A stretch of DNA of 64,000 nucleotides from Ascoidea rubescens DSM 1968 (Eukaryota > Ascomycota > Saccharomycetes > Ascoideales > Ascoideaceae). The position numbers were made by a program, and so were the translations under genes. This document shows positions 53,589-63,363 of the stretch, in pieces. Where the stretch lies: positions 558,001 to 622,000 of the forward strand of contig NW_017962917.1 in the NCBI RefSeq assembly GCF_001661345.1, in the 5' to 3' direction. Position 1 is the stretch's first letter. Every line of letters begins with the position of its first letter. The notes beneath the pieces were generated by a model. That model made no database searches, was not told where the DNA came from, and saw nothing but the letters and a program-made list of their open reading frames with translations.

Positions 53589-54308
53589 GTGCAGACGTTC
53601 AAATGAAACAGACAAGATAGCCTGCAGACCGGATATATAAACAAATAAATACAAATAATAACAGCCATAAGCAAATATTTTCAAAGATAACCATAATCAG
53701 AGCAAACAGATGCCAGTATCCAAAGCATCTCCTATATGGATTTGTTCACTCAGTACAGGCGCTCTAACTGTATAGCGCGAAATCTGGGGAACTGTAACTC
53801 GGCTGGACCCACACTGCTGGAGTCTGCTTACCCAAACAGGACCGAGTCGCCAGCCCGGAGAAACGCCTGTTCGTGTCCGTTCGCGGCTAAGATCGTCCAC
53901 CACCGGACGCTGGCCGACTAACCTTCGTAGACGTCCCGTACAGTCGCCGGTCTTCGAGCGGGGTTTCGGCGCCCCCACAGAGACGAGCGCTGTGCTGCGG
54001 CAGCAAATCAGCGTCAACATGGCCTAATCGGGACGTAGATAGCACCGCGGAGCGTCGGGGCATCTCCGAGCACAGGGCTGGAAATGCGCCGAAAAAGAGC
54101 TGCTTTTAGTGTCACTGTTTTCTGAACTTTTCTGAAGTGCCCCAGGCCTGAGGTATAAATAGCAAGCAATTCGCTTCTTTGTTGAAATCTCGATCTTACT
54201 TCAAACACATCAAAGTCTTCTGCTGTTTAGCTTATTTATTTTTCACTGTTTTCCAGTTACTTATTCTTGTTTTATCTCGCTGCTTCACATATTCAATCCG
54301 ATTTAAAG
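53589..54308. other. RTG2-HXK intergenic region with GC-rich island
   Basis: About 53755-54085 is strikingly GC-rich (roughly 60 percent by eye) in otherwise AT-rich DNA. It carries GCGGGG and CGGGG strings (possible Mig1-like cores) and CCGGTCTTCGA at 53947-53957. A 107-codon minus-strand frame crosses it but shows no domain. A T-rich leader follows before the hexokinase ATG. Confidence 0.6.
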
Positions 54309-55757
54309 ATGGTTCACTTAGGCCCCAAAAAACCTCAACACAGAAAAGGTTCCATGATGGATGTTCCAAGAGACTTGATTGAAGAAATCAAGGTCTTGAA
54401 GTCTATATTCTCTGTTTCTCCAGCCAAATTGAGACAAATCACAGACCACTTCAGATCTGAACTAGAAAAGGGTTTATCTGTCAATGGTGGCAATATCCCA
54501 ATGATTCCAACATGGGTCCTTGATTATCCAACCGGCAAGGAATCTGGATCATATTTAGCAATTGATTTAGGTGGCACCAATCTAAGAGTTGTTCTTGTCA
54601 ATTTGTTGGGAAACAGAGATTTTGATACCACCCAATCCAAATACTCTTTACCAAGAAAAATTAGAACTGCCACTGCCGATGAATTATTCGATTTTATCGC
54701 AACCTCAATCCAAGAGTTTCTTCATGAACAATACCCCGATGGTTGCAAAGAAGAAATTCCCTTAGGTTTCACCTTCTCTTATCCTGCTACTCAATCTGCT
54801 ATCAATACTGGTCTTCTACAAAGATGGACAAAAGGCTACGATATCAAAAATGTTGAAAATCATGACGTTGTACCAATGTTGCAAAAGGCCCTAAAACAAA
54901 AAAATTTGCCAATCACTGTTGTAGCTTTAATCAACGATACAACTGGTACTCTAGTTGCCTCTCATTATACCGATCCAAAGGCTGAAATGGGCTTGATTTT
55001 CGGTACAGGCTGCAATGGTGCTTATTATGAATTAATCAAAAATGTTCCAAAATTACAGAAAGATCTACCAAAGGATATCTCCCCAGACTCTCCAATTGCA
55101 ATTAACTGTGAATATGGTGCCTTTGATAATGAACATAAAGTTCTTCCCAGAACTAAATACGATATCATAATCGACGAACAATCCCCAAGACCTGGTCAAC
55201 AATCTTTCGAAAAAATGATCTCAGGCTATTACCTTGGTGAATTATTAAGATTAGTCATGTTAGATTTACACCAAAAGGGTTTACTCTTTGAAAATCAGTC
55301 CTGCGATAAACTAAAAATCCCCTTCCACTTAGATACTTCATTCCCTGCAAAAATTGAAGAAGATCCTTTTGAAAATTTAAGTGATGTCAAAGACTTGATT
55401 TTAGATGAATTAAACATCCATGCTAACATAGCTGAAAGAAAGCTAATTAGAACTTTAGCCGAATTAATCGGTACAAGAGCTTCAAGATTATCAATCTGTG
55501 CCGTTGCTGCTATTTATCAAAAAAGAGGCTTTACCAAAACTGTTCATGCTGCTGCCGATGGTTCAGTTTTCAACAAATATCCAGATTTCCAATCAAGAGC
55601 AACTCAAGCTTTAGCTGATATCTTTGACTGGAAAATGCCAAAAGATCAATATCCAATTGTCTTAGTTCCTGCTGAGGATGGTTCAGGCGCTGGTGCTGCA
55701 ATAATCGCTGCTCTAACTGAAAACCGTATAGAAGCTGGTTTATCAATTGGTTTATAA
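54309..55757 (+). CDS. HXK2: Hexokinase
   Basis: A 482-aa hexokinase that phosphorylates glucose and fructose. It starts MVHLGPKKPQHRKGSMMDVP, matching the Hxk1/Hxk2 N-terminus with its basic Lys-Lys and RKGSM segment (in Hxk2 the Ser phosphorylated by Snf1 and the Mig1-binding region). Phosphate 1 LAIDLGGTNLRVVLVN, the sugar-binding GFTFSYPATQ and NDTTGTLVA, phosphate 2 GLIFGTGCNGAYYE and the C-terminal AEDGSGAGAAIIAA are all intact. Length agrees with yeast hexokinases (486 aa). Codon use is strongly biased, with little CTG, as for highly expressed genes. HXK1 and HXK2 cannot be told apart here; HXK2-like is chosen on the N-terminus. Confidence 0.93.
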   Translation: MVHLGPKKPQHRKGSMMDVPRDLIEEIKVLKSIFSVSPAKLRQITDHFRSELEKGLSVNGGNIPMIPTWVLDYPTGKESGSYLAIDLGGTNLRVVLVNLLGNRDFDTTQSKYSLPRKIRTATADELFDFIATSIQEFLHEQYPDGCKEEIPLGFTFSYPATQSAINTGLLQRWTKGYDIKNVENHDVVPMLQKALKQKNLPITVVALINDTTGTLVASHYTDPKAEMGLIFGTGCNGAYYELIKNVPKLQKDLPKDISPDSPIAINCEYGAFDNEHKVLPRTKYDIIIDEQSPRPGQQSFEKMISGYYLGELLRLVMLDLHQKGLLFENQSCDKLKIPFHLDTSFPAKIEEDPFENLSDVKDLILDELNIHANIAERKLIRTLAELIGTRASRLSICAVAAIYQKRGFTKTVHAAADGSVFNKYPDFQSRATQALADIFDWKMPKDQYPIVLVPAEDGSGAGAAIIAALTENRIEAGLSIGL

Positions 55758-56138
55758 TATATTCCTCCATATTAATCAATCATAATAATCATCATAATCA
55801 TAACTATAATAATTACTAAATAATTATTAATACTTCATTATTCTTTTGCTTTATCATTGTGTGTGTGTTTATTTGTTGTTTTTTTTTTCCTTCTTTCATT
55901 TCTTTCATATTTCTTTTTCCTTTTTTTAACTTCTAGTCTCGGTTTGTGTTTTTATAGAATAGAGTGCTTGTTCATCCTAATTTTTATCTTACTTTTTATT
56001 TTGACATTTTATATTAATCACTACATTAACACTATATAAGTTATATATAATCTAATAATCACAATAAAAAAAAAAGATTTAAAAAAAAAGTTGTTTATTA
56101 ATGTAGAATAATGTTTACTATATGCTAAAAAGTTTTTC
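55758..56138. other. Convergent spacer HXK-NUG1
   Basis: AT-rich 3' flanks with T and A runs. No gene. Confidence 0.6.
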
Positions 56139-57820
56139 TTATGCCATAACTTGATCTTGTTCAACATTATCAATACCAGTGCTCCTAAATAATTCATCTA
56201 AATCAAATTCTTTACTCCATTGCTTCACAATAGTAACTTGATCAGTCTTGGGCAACTCTTTATTGTTTCTTATATTTTTAAATTCTTTAACATTCTTTGG
56301 TGGTAAAGTCCAACAAATTATCTTCCCATCTTTCCAATCATTTAAAATACTCAATGCTGCACTATCAAGATTTGGAACTCCTCCTTTGCCTAGTCTTCCT
56401 CTTTTTCTTGCAACATGAACCAATATTTGTTTAGTATAATTTTTTAAATTAATATTTGGTATTGGTGGTAATTCATAATATTTTTCAAAATTTTCAAACG
56501 GATCGGAATTTTCTAAATTAATAATCCGTTTAATCAACAATTGAATTGCATTTGTTGGATCTTTTATAAATTTATTTGATAATGCATTTAATAAAACTAA
56601 TTTATACTCCTGCTCTTTCTTAAATTGGTTCAATTTACTATTATTCTTAACACCAACTGGTGTATTTGGGAAAATAATACCGGGTGAATCAAGAATCTTT
56701 AACTTGTTATCTATTTTGACTTCACGTAATGAAGTCGTCACCCCAGCTTGATTACCAACTGGACAAGCCTTTGATGACCTATTAAACCTAGAGGTTAATG
56801 AATTTATAATAGACGATTTTCCAACATTTGGATAGCCAATAACACCAACAACAATAGATCTTTTTAAATTACTTTTATTTGCATAGGTTTTCAATGACTG
56901 CAAAAGATTTTTCGATGTGACTGCTTGAGAAAAATTCTTATTAAAACTAGTTGTAGTGTTTGATCTTGCAGCAGAATTTCCTGATGCTGCTTTAATGGGT
57001 ATAGTAGGAAATTGTGATTTAAAATATGTTAACCACAATTGAAGTATATTATCTGGGATCAAATCTATCTTATTTAATATAAATATTAATCTTTTGTTAG
57101 GATCGCTTAAAACAGCTTCTTCAACTTTTCTTGATCTAGTTGTTTCTGGGTCTCTGGCATCAAGAACATATAATATTACATCTGATGCCTCAACAACAGC
57201 TTTAAAAATCTTATCATAGGCTTTTCTTGACTTATCCATATCATTTGGAATAATAGATTCGTCATCAGAGTATTCAATTTCATGATCCACTATATCCAAT
57301 TCATTTTCAATCTCTTTTTCCATTATGTCTTCGTCTTCGTCTTCACCATCATCCCCGTTAAACTCTTTGGCGGCTTGTTGAGCAGAAGCCAATAATGCAG
57401 CCAATGGATTAGAGCCTTCATCTTCAATTTCTTCGTCTTCTCCAATTTGACTTTGTTCATCATCATTATTCTGATTTTGTTCATTTCCTGCAACAATTTT
57501 TTCTTGTTTAAGACGCTCTTTCTCTAGCTGATCTTGCAACCTCTTGTTCTCGATTTGTGAAAGAATTTTATCTTTATAAGGAAAACTAGATGGGATTCCA
57601 GGATCCTTTTTTTTAGATCTCCATGTTGGATCCTTCTTTGAAGACTTTCTGTCTTTTCTTCTTTGAGCTGCAGCTTTCTTCTTAATTCCCTCCCTCATAC
57701 GGGTAGTGGTTCTTTTACTTGTTGGTTCTACGGTAAACGTGTTAGAATTCTGCTTTTCAATACCATAACCAGGAATTTCTTAACAAAAATTTATCAATAT
57801 AACATACTTCTTACTTTCAT
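56139..57820 (-). CDS. NUG1: Nuclear GTPase Nug1, 60S ribosome assembly and export
   Basis: Circularly permuted GTPase of pre-60S particles. Model: exon 1 57808-57820 (13 bases, MKVR plus one base), intron 57728-57807 (80 bases; GTATGT donor, TTCTAAC branch, TAG acceptor), exon 2 56139-57727; 533 aa. The join reads MKVRKPTSKRTTTRMREGIKKK, aligned with the S. cerevisiae start MRVRKRQSRRTSTKLKEGIKKK; a start at the internal ATG 57698 would cut this off. Motif order is permuted: DARDP then NKIDL (G4), GYPNVGKSSIIN (G1), TTSLREVK (G2) and LDSPGI (G3). A basic N-terminus and acidic linker are typical. It diverges from YND1 across about 400 bp. Confidence 0.95.
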
Positions 57821-58217
57821 TTTAGTTTATGATTCCTATAATCCTGTATTGTTCTGGATTTTAAAATATTCTCTATCAAACTCCAGTCTGAAAAATTTCA
57901 ACAAAATTTTTTTTTCAAATCAAAACAAAGAGGCTGGTGCAGGCTGATGTTCTGTGGCGAGTGAAAAATATTTTTTCTCCGTAGATGTATGCTATTATCG
58001 AAAATGTCTCAAAAAGGTAGTTATTTTTTGGCGGAGATATTTTGTTCTTTAACAACAAAAACTCGTTTTTTCTGTATTTTGTTTTTTAACTTCAGCTCCA
58101 GATCCAGAAAATTGACAAAGAAATGTGTTAACTATTATCAGCTTATCGATTATTTTGATATCATCGTTTTGTTTTTTTTCATCATTTTAATTTTTAGTTA
58201 TTGGATTTAATCTTAGA
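57821..58217. other. Divergent promoter NUG1-YND1
   Basis: AT-rich. An ATG at about 58002 opens a short frame without features. No gene. Confidence 0.5.
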
Positions 58218-60650
58218 ATGTCAAATTATGACAGATATGGGATAGTGATAGATTCTGGCTCCTCAGGATCAAGATTGCAGATATTTAAATGGGAAGATCC
58301 ATTATATACTAAAATACACTCTATTAATGAAAGTATTCTTTCCTCTATACCTCAAGTTGTTCAAGAGTCTGACTGGAATAAAAAAACCTCCCCAGGTTTG
58401 TCAACTTTTAATAACAACTATAAAAAAATATGGTCAAAACACCTTAAAAGTTTAATTAAATTTGCTGAATCTAAGATTCCAAAGGAAAAAATCCCAGAAA
58501 CACCAATTTTTTTACAAGCTACTGCTGGTATGAGATTATTACCTGAAAAGTCTCAATTAAAAATATTGGAAACTGTCTGCAAAAGTTTAAAAGAAAAATC
58601 TGATTTTTTGGTCACGAATTGTCAAGAACAAATTCAAATTATTAATGGTGAACAAGAAGGCATTTATGGATGGATTGGTTTAAATTACTTATTAAGTAAT
58701 TTTAATAATTACAATTCATTGAATAAAAGCCATTTCTCTTATGGGTTTATGGATATGGGTGGTGCTTCAACTCAAATTGCTTTTGTTCCTTCAAATGCTT
58801 CAGATTTGATAAATCATAAAGACGATTTATCTAAAGTTTTTTTAAGAAATGTTAATGGGGACTTGCAACAATGGAATATATTTGTTTCTACATGGCTAGG
58901 ATTTGGTGCCAACCAGGCCAGAAAAAGATATCTCAACCAGCTAATCTCTTTGATACTATTAGATGATTTAACATCTAATGATAATGATATAATAAATGAC
59001 CCATGTCTGCAAAAGGGGTTAAATTTTGATTTTTATTCATCCATGGACAAAAAGACTCATAAAATTAGAGGAATTGGTGATTACGAAATGTGCATTAGAA
59101 TTCAATATCCTTTATTATTGAAAAACCTACCATGTATTGATGAACCATGTCTTTTCAATGGTGTTCATGTACCGGAAATTAATTATGAAAAAGATAAATT
59201 TATTGGAATTTCTGAATATTGGTATAATACTAATGACATTTTCCAAATGGGTGGTCAATATAATTTTTTGAAATTTAATGAAAAAGTAAAAGAATTTTGT
59301 GAAACTGATTGGAAGACTATTGAACAAAATAATGAAAATGGCCTTTATAATGACATTCCAATTGATTATTTAAAAGATTCTTGCTTTAAATGTGGTTGGG
59401 TTGTTAATATATTACACGAAGGTTTCAATCTACCCAGAATCGATATTGATTCAAAATCAATTAATAAAATGAGTAAGGGAAAAGAAACTGAAAATATATT
59501 TCAAAGTGCTGGAACAATTGCAGGTGCTGAGCTTTCTTGGACCTTAGGTAAAATATTATTATACGCCTCAAGTCAAGTTCCACTCTCAAAGCATAACCCA
59601 AATGAAAAACAAATTGTGGGAATTCTACCTAGCGAGTTTGATGATAATAGAAATTTTTTACCTGGTGGGATTGATTTATCAATTAATACAAATTTTGAAC
59701 AGATTACGCCAATTTTTTCTTCTTTTCTTAATTTTTTTTCTTATTTTTTTTTAATATTTATCATATTCGGAATAATTATGGTTTTAATCAGCACTAGAGC
59801 TAATGGGGGTAATAAATTTTTGAATTCAATTTCCATTAAAAGTGGCTTAAATTTTAGTATCTTTAAAAAATTTAACTATATTGTGGATAAAATATTGAAT
59901 TTTGTTGAAAGATTACTTAAAAAGATATTGGCAAGAAGACACTTCAGAAGAACTGTCTCAATTAATAGCGGGTTTGAACTTGATAATGCATTTACAGATA
60001 TTGAAGGAGGAAATTTATTTTCTATGAAAAGATCAGCTACTACTCCAAGAATGAACAAAGTGCCAAACTCATCGTTTTATAGAAGTTTTTCAAACAGCAG
60101 TTCAACATCAGTTTACAGTATTAACAATGGATTTAATTCGGTAAACGGAAACAATGGATTTTTAAATAATTCAAAATCATATTTCAACTCTAATTTTGAA
60201 TTTCAATCATTAGGAAATAGAAATAATTTGAATTTGAATACAAATTTGATAAATAGTAATTCTGCTGGAATAAATGTTGAAATAGAACCACCGACCCCAT
60301 TGGCTCAAAAATCTGGTAATAGTAATTCAAATGTTTTATTTACTACAGATGGTTCTTCTTCCAGCTTATACAATGTGGATATCAATGATGATGACCAGAA
60401 TGATAATCATAATAATAATAATAATAATAGGAATAGTTATCTAAATGACAAGTCAATGTCTTTCAGTCTGATTGAGAATACAAATGAAACCAGTATAACA
60501 TTAAATAATCTGCCGACAAATTCGCATTTTCCACAATTGAGGTCTCGCACAAGTAATGCTAATATCCATATTAATCTGAATGGGAATGAAAATGAAAATG
60601 AAAATCGGGTAATTTTGGAAGAAAACAGTAATAATGAAAAAAAAATATAA
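58218..60650 (+). CDS. YND1: Golgi apyrase (nucleoside diphosphatase), YND1 type
   Basis: An 810-aa GDA1/CD39-family apyrase that removes nucleoside diphosphates left by glycosylation in the Golgi lumen. Apyrase regions: ACR1 IVIDSGSSGSRLQIF, ACR2 FLQATAGMRLLP, ACR3 NGEQEGIYGWIGLNYL, ACR4 GFMDMGGASTQIAF, and a late AGAELSWTLGKILLY. One membrane segment (SSFLNFFSYFFLIFIIFGII, about residues 500-525) follows the catalytic domain; there is no N-terminal signal anchor. This fits Ynd1, not Gda1. The cytosolic tail of about 280 residues is Asn/Ser-rich with an acidic end, longer than in S. cerevisiae (630 aa in total). Confidence 0.92.
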   Translation: MSNYDRYGIVIDSGSSGSRLQIFKWEDPLYTKIHSINESILSSIPQVVQESDWNKKTSPGLSTFNNNYKKIWSKHLKSLIKFAESKIPKEKIPETPIFLQATAGMRLLPEKSQLKILETVCKSLKEKSDFLVTNCQEQIQIINGEQEGIYGWIGLNYLLSNFNNYNSLNKSHFSYGFMDMGGASTQIAFVPSNASDLINHKDDLSKVFLRNVNGDLQQWNIFVSTWLGFGANQARKRYLNQLISLILLDDLTSNDNDIINDPCLQKGLNFDFYSSMDKKTHKIRGIGDYEMCIRIQYPLLLKNLPCIDEPCLFNGVHVPEINYEKDKFIGISEYWYNTNDIFQMGGQYNFLKFNEKVKEFCETDWKTIEQNNENGLYNDIPIDYLKDSCFKCGWVVNILHEGFNLPRIDIDSKSINKMSKGKETENIFQSAGTIAGAELSWTLGKILLYASSQVPLSKHNPNEKQIVGILPSEFDDNRNFLPGGIDLSINTNFEQITPIFSSFLNFFSYFFLIFIIFGIIMVLISTRANGGNKFLNSISIKSGLNFSIFKKFNYIVDKILNFVERLLKKILARRHFRRTVSINSGFELDNAFTDIEGGNLFSMKRSATTPRMNKVPNSSFYRSFSNSSSTSVYSINNGFNSVNGNNGFLNNSKSYFNSNFEFQSLGNRNNLNLNTNLINSNSAGINVEIEPPTPLAQKSGNSNSNVLFTTDGSSSSLYNVDINDDDQNDNHNNNNNNRNSYLNDKSMSFSLIENTNETSITLNNLPTNSHFPQLRSRTSNANIHINLNGNENENENRVILEENSNNEKKI

Positions 60651-61035
60651 TTCTGAGTTAAATTTATCTTTCAATTTTAGAAAGCAAAGTATTTGAAATT
60701 TATTGTTAAAGTATGACAAAAGTAAATGTTTAGGGAGTTTTTCAGCAATTTGTAGAAAAATTAATATTTTTTGTTTTCGTTTTTTTAACTTATATTTAAA
60801 TGAACATTATTTTTGCATATTTTATCATTAATTCGAATTAAAAAGTATTAGAAACCGTAAAAACATGCTGAGATTATTCATTATACATTCACGTGATTTG
60901 GAAATTTCTTTTAAAAAGGTGAAATATAAACTTCAGTTGAGTTGATTCATAGATTTGGAGTCAAAAGACCAACTCAATTCTTTATCAACAAAATTTGCGT
61001 AATTACAATTTTATTACTATAGGCTCTTATTTTCA
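60651..61035. other. Intergenic region YND1-RPN7
   Basis: AT-rich with a CACGTG at 60890-60895, about 140 bp before the RPN7 ATG. No Rpn4 consensus site is evident. Confidence 0.45.
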
Positions 61036-62259
61036 ATGTCTGATAACAATTTAAATAACGACGTTGCCAAAATTCCAGATTTTGATTTATCTCAATCTGT
61101 TTTTTTATTGAAAAACCCAGCTCTTTCATCTCGCCACCCAAAGGCATTGGAATATTTATTAAGTGAGATCGAAAAGGAGAGATTAGGTCCATATTATTGC
61201 TATCTTCACAATGATTGTTTTACAAAGGATAATTCTGTTTTTCCATGGAATGAAGAGTTGTATAACTCAATAAAATTGGATAATGAAAAGGAAATTGCAA
61301 CAATTAAAGATAAGATAAAAGAAGCGGAAAATGACGATGAAGGTGAATTAGAAATTGTCAAGGGGTATACAGAACTAGGAGAATATTATGCTAAGATTGG
61401 AGATAGAGAGAATGCAATTATTACATTAAGAAAAGCATTTGAGTTGACGCCATCAACAGGATCTAAAATTGATATTTTATTAACAATTTCCAGAATTGGT
61501 TTTTTTTTCGATGATTTAATATTTATTAAAAAAATATTAGAAGAAACCAGTTCATTGATCGATAAAGGGGGAGATTGGGAGCGCAGAAATCGTTTTAAAA
61601 CATACAAGGGAATTTATTTGATGTCAATTAGAAATTTCAGTGAAGCTTCATCATTATTAATTGATTCCTTAACAACATTTACATCGAGTGAAATATCAAG
61701 CTACGAACAAATTGCTCAATTTGCATCAATATCAGGGGTTGTATCATTGGATAGAAAAACTCTCAAGAGCAAGATTGTTGAGTCATCGGAAATTTTATCA
61801 TTGAAATCATCATCTCCAGGATTATTACCAATTATAAATTTAACTAATTCACTTTATAACTGTGAATATTCCAAATTTTTCAAGTATCTTTCTGAGGTTA
61901 ACGATGAAGTCTTAGTTCCCTCAAAGTATTTATCAAGACACGCATCATATTATTTAAGAGAGATGAGAAGAAAAGCCTATTCCCAATTATTGGAAAGTTA
62001 CAAGTCTTTGTCATTAAAATCGATGGCAGATCAATTTGGGGTCAGTATTGAGTTTCTTGATAATGATTTATGTAAATTCATCCAAAATAATAAGGTCAAT
62101 TGTGTTATTGATAGGGTCAATGGAATTGTCGAGACAAATAGACCCGACAATAAGAATGCTCAGTATCAATTATTGATTAAACAAGGAGACGCATTGTTAA
62201 CAAAACTACAAAAATATGGTGCTGCTGTTAGATTGAGTGGTACTGAAAGAGTTGCATAG
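61036..62259 (+). CDS. RPN7: 26S proteasome regulatory subunit Rpn7
   Basis: A 407-aa PCI-domain subunit of the proteasome lid. The N-terminal signature IPDFDLSQSVFLLKNP is followed by helical repeats (ELGEYYAKIGDRENAIITLRKAF) and RNRFKTYKGIYLMSIRNFSEASSLLIDSLTTF, then the PCI domain with SLKSMADQFGVSIEFLDNDLCKFI and NCVIDRVNGIVETNRPD. Length agrees with S. cerevisiae Rpn7 (429 aa). The ATG at 61036 gives the conserved start. Confidence 0.95.
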   Translation: MSDNNLNNDVAKIPDFDLSQSVFLLKNPALSSRHPKALEYLLSEIEKERLGPYYCYLHNDCFTKDNSVFPWNEELYNSIKLDNEKEIATIKDKIKEAENDDEGELEIVKGYTELGEYYAKIGDRENAIITLRKAFELTPSTGSKIDILLTISRIGFFFDDLIFIKKILEETSSLIDKGGDWERRNRFKTYKGIYLMSIRNFSEASSLLIDSLTTFTSSEISSYEQIAQFASISGVVSLDRKTLKSKIVESSEILSLKSSSPGLLPIINLTNSLYNCEYSKFFKYLSEVNDEVLVPSKYLSRHASYYLREMRRKAYSQLLESYKSLSLKSMADQFGVSIEFLDNDLCKFIQNNKVNCVIDRVNGIVETNRPDNKNAQYQLLIKQGDALLTKLQKYGAAVRLSGTERVA

Positions 62260-62435
62260 ATAGTTGATAATTATATATTTATTCAACGGTCAATAAAAGT
62301 CTATCTTTAATTGTTCCTTAAATTTAAGTGAGATATTCAAAAAAAAAAAGTAATTGTAAATATGATGTGGTAGATTAAACTGTGTACTTTGAATAGTGAA
62401 AAATATTAAATAGAATGTAAAAAATAGCAAAAAAA

Positions 62436-62509
62436 TGATTTTGCCCAGGATCGAACTGGGGACGTTCTGCGTGTTAAGCAGATGCCATAACCGACTAGAC
62501 CACAAAACC
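62436..62509 (-). tRNA. tRNA-Val (AAC)
   Basis: 74-base cloverleaf without intron: acceptor GGTTTTG pairs with CAAAATC, D arm TCTAGTCGG, anticodon loop CTTAACAC with AAC at 62473-62475, and T arm CCCAGTTCGATCCTGGG. It differs from the S. cerevisiae tRNA-Val(AAC) only at a compensated acceptor pair, as far as I can recall that sequence. A run of seven T follows at once on the minus strand as Pol III terminator. Confidence 0.97.
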
Positions 62510-62559
62510 ATTTTCTATTGTACGGAATTATGCAAAAACTTATTAGCTGTTAGGTGTTA

Positions 62560-63017
62560 TTACCAGCTGTATTACGATTTATTTGGACTAGATTTCGAGT
62601 GGATTGCTGGAAACTTAAACAAAAAACGTTGTGTGTGTAACATCCCATCTCCTACAATATATTATTATCTCATTGAATGCCAGCACAATGAGGAAGCAAG
62701 AACATTCACAGGCATAAGTCCTCTGGAACTTGGTTCAGAGAGGCCTACCCAACTTAAGCAACTTTTAGGTACAAGAAAAGGAATCAAAAAGTTGGTTAGT
62801 TTTCTAGAAAGGGCATGGGACCTAAAACTCTTAAGATCCTAAATTCCTTTTCATCTGATTTGTGGGTTTTCTTCCTGTAAGTTCAGGTTTTCCTTCACCT
62901 CGCTTAGAATTAAAGAGTCGGTTTTTGGTTATATATTAAACAATAGTTTTATAGCTACTATATAGGTCTTCGAGTCCCACATGGCTGGCTTTCGGTCACA
63001 GAATAAATAATAATAAC
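62560..63017 (+). mobile_element. Probable 5'-truncated non-LTR retrotransposon (LINE) remnant
   Basis: The open frame ending at 62842 carries WIAGNLNKKRCVCN, then YYYLIECQHNEEARTF and LKQLLGTRKGIKKLVSFLERA. This resembles the zinc-knuckle-like C-terminus of fungal LINE ORF2 (CxC, x7-9, H/YxxxxC, then LLGTxKGxxxLxxFL). No reverse transcriptase lies upstream; the frame begins inside the antisense of tRNA-Val, so only the 3' end is left, as in 5'-truncated insertions. The 3' flank ends in AATAAATAATAATAA near 63005-63017, a possible (TAA)n tail. Family not determined, and the call rests on one short motif region. Confidence 0.4.
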
Positions 63018-63069
63018 GTATTACGATTGCTATTACTCGGATCTCACTTTGCCTTCTGAATTGCCTTCC

Positions 63070-63077
63070 TATAAATA
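63070..63077 (+). promoter_or_regulatory. TATA box before the 55-aa gene
   Basis: TATAAATA about 120 bp before the ATG at 63196, suggesting a regulated promoter. Confidence 0.45.
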
Positions 63078-63195
63078 TCTTTTTTGTAGCGACTTGTAGT
63101 CTTTCTCATTTGTTTTTTGTTTTATCGCCATCTGGTCTGTGTTTAAATTGATTTATAGATATATCTGCAAATTTTCAACCAAATTGATCTCGAAA

Positions 63196-63363
63196 ATGAC
63201 AAAAGACTCAAAGAAAGTATCCACTACTGTTATGCCATCAAGTGAAGGTAAACAACATACTTTGGGAGAGCCTGGTATTTTCCTCCCTGAAGATCCTCAT
63301 AAAATCAAGGCTTTTACTGAATTCTCCACTGTTGACCCCAAAACTTTGAACGAAGATAAATAG
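63196..63363 (+). CDS. Small protein of unknown function (55 aa)
   Basis: From the ATG at 63196 the frame encodes MTKDSKKVSTTVMPSSEGK, then QHTLGEPGIFLPEDPHKIKA and FTEFSTVDPKTLNEDK. It is hydrophilic, without signal peptide or membrane segment. The central GEPGIFLPEDPHKIKAFTEF is not low complexity and looks constrained. The frame extends 19 codons upstream only to a GTG. A TATA box and a C/T-rich leader support a real transcript. Not recognised; a small stress-type protein is one possibility. Confidence 0.55.
   Translation: MTKDSKKVSTTVMPSSEGKQHTLGEPGIFLPEDPHKIKAFTEFSTVDPKTLNEDK

Noticed and set aside
53697-54020. 107-codon Arg-rich minus-strand frame in the GC island
   Set aside because: High GC removes stop codons by chance; the residue pattern has no motif and codon use differs from all genes of the window.
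58002-58217. Upstream YND1 exon (ATGTCTCAAAAAG before GTAGTT)
   Set aside because: The donor is poor, no clear branch site is present, and the downstream ATG already gives the expected apyrase start.
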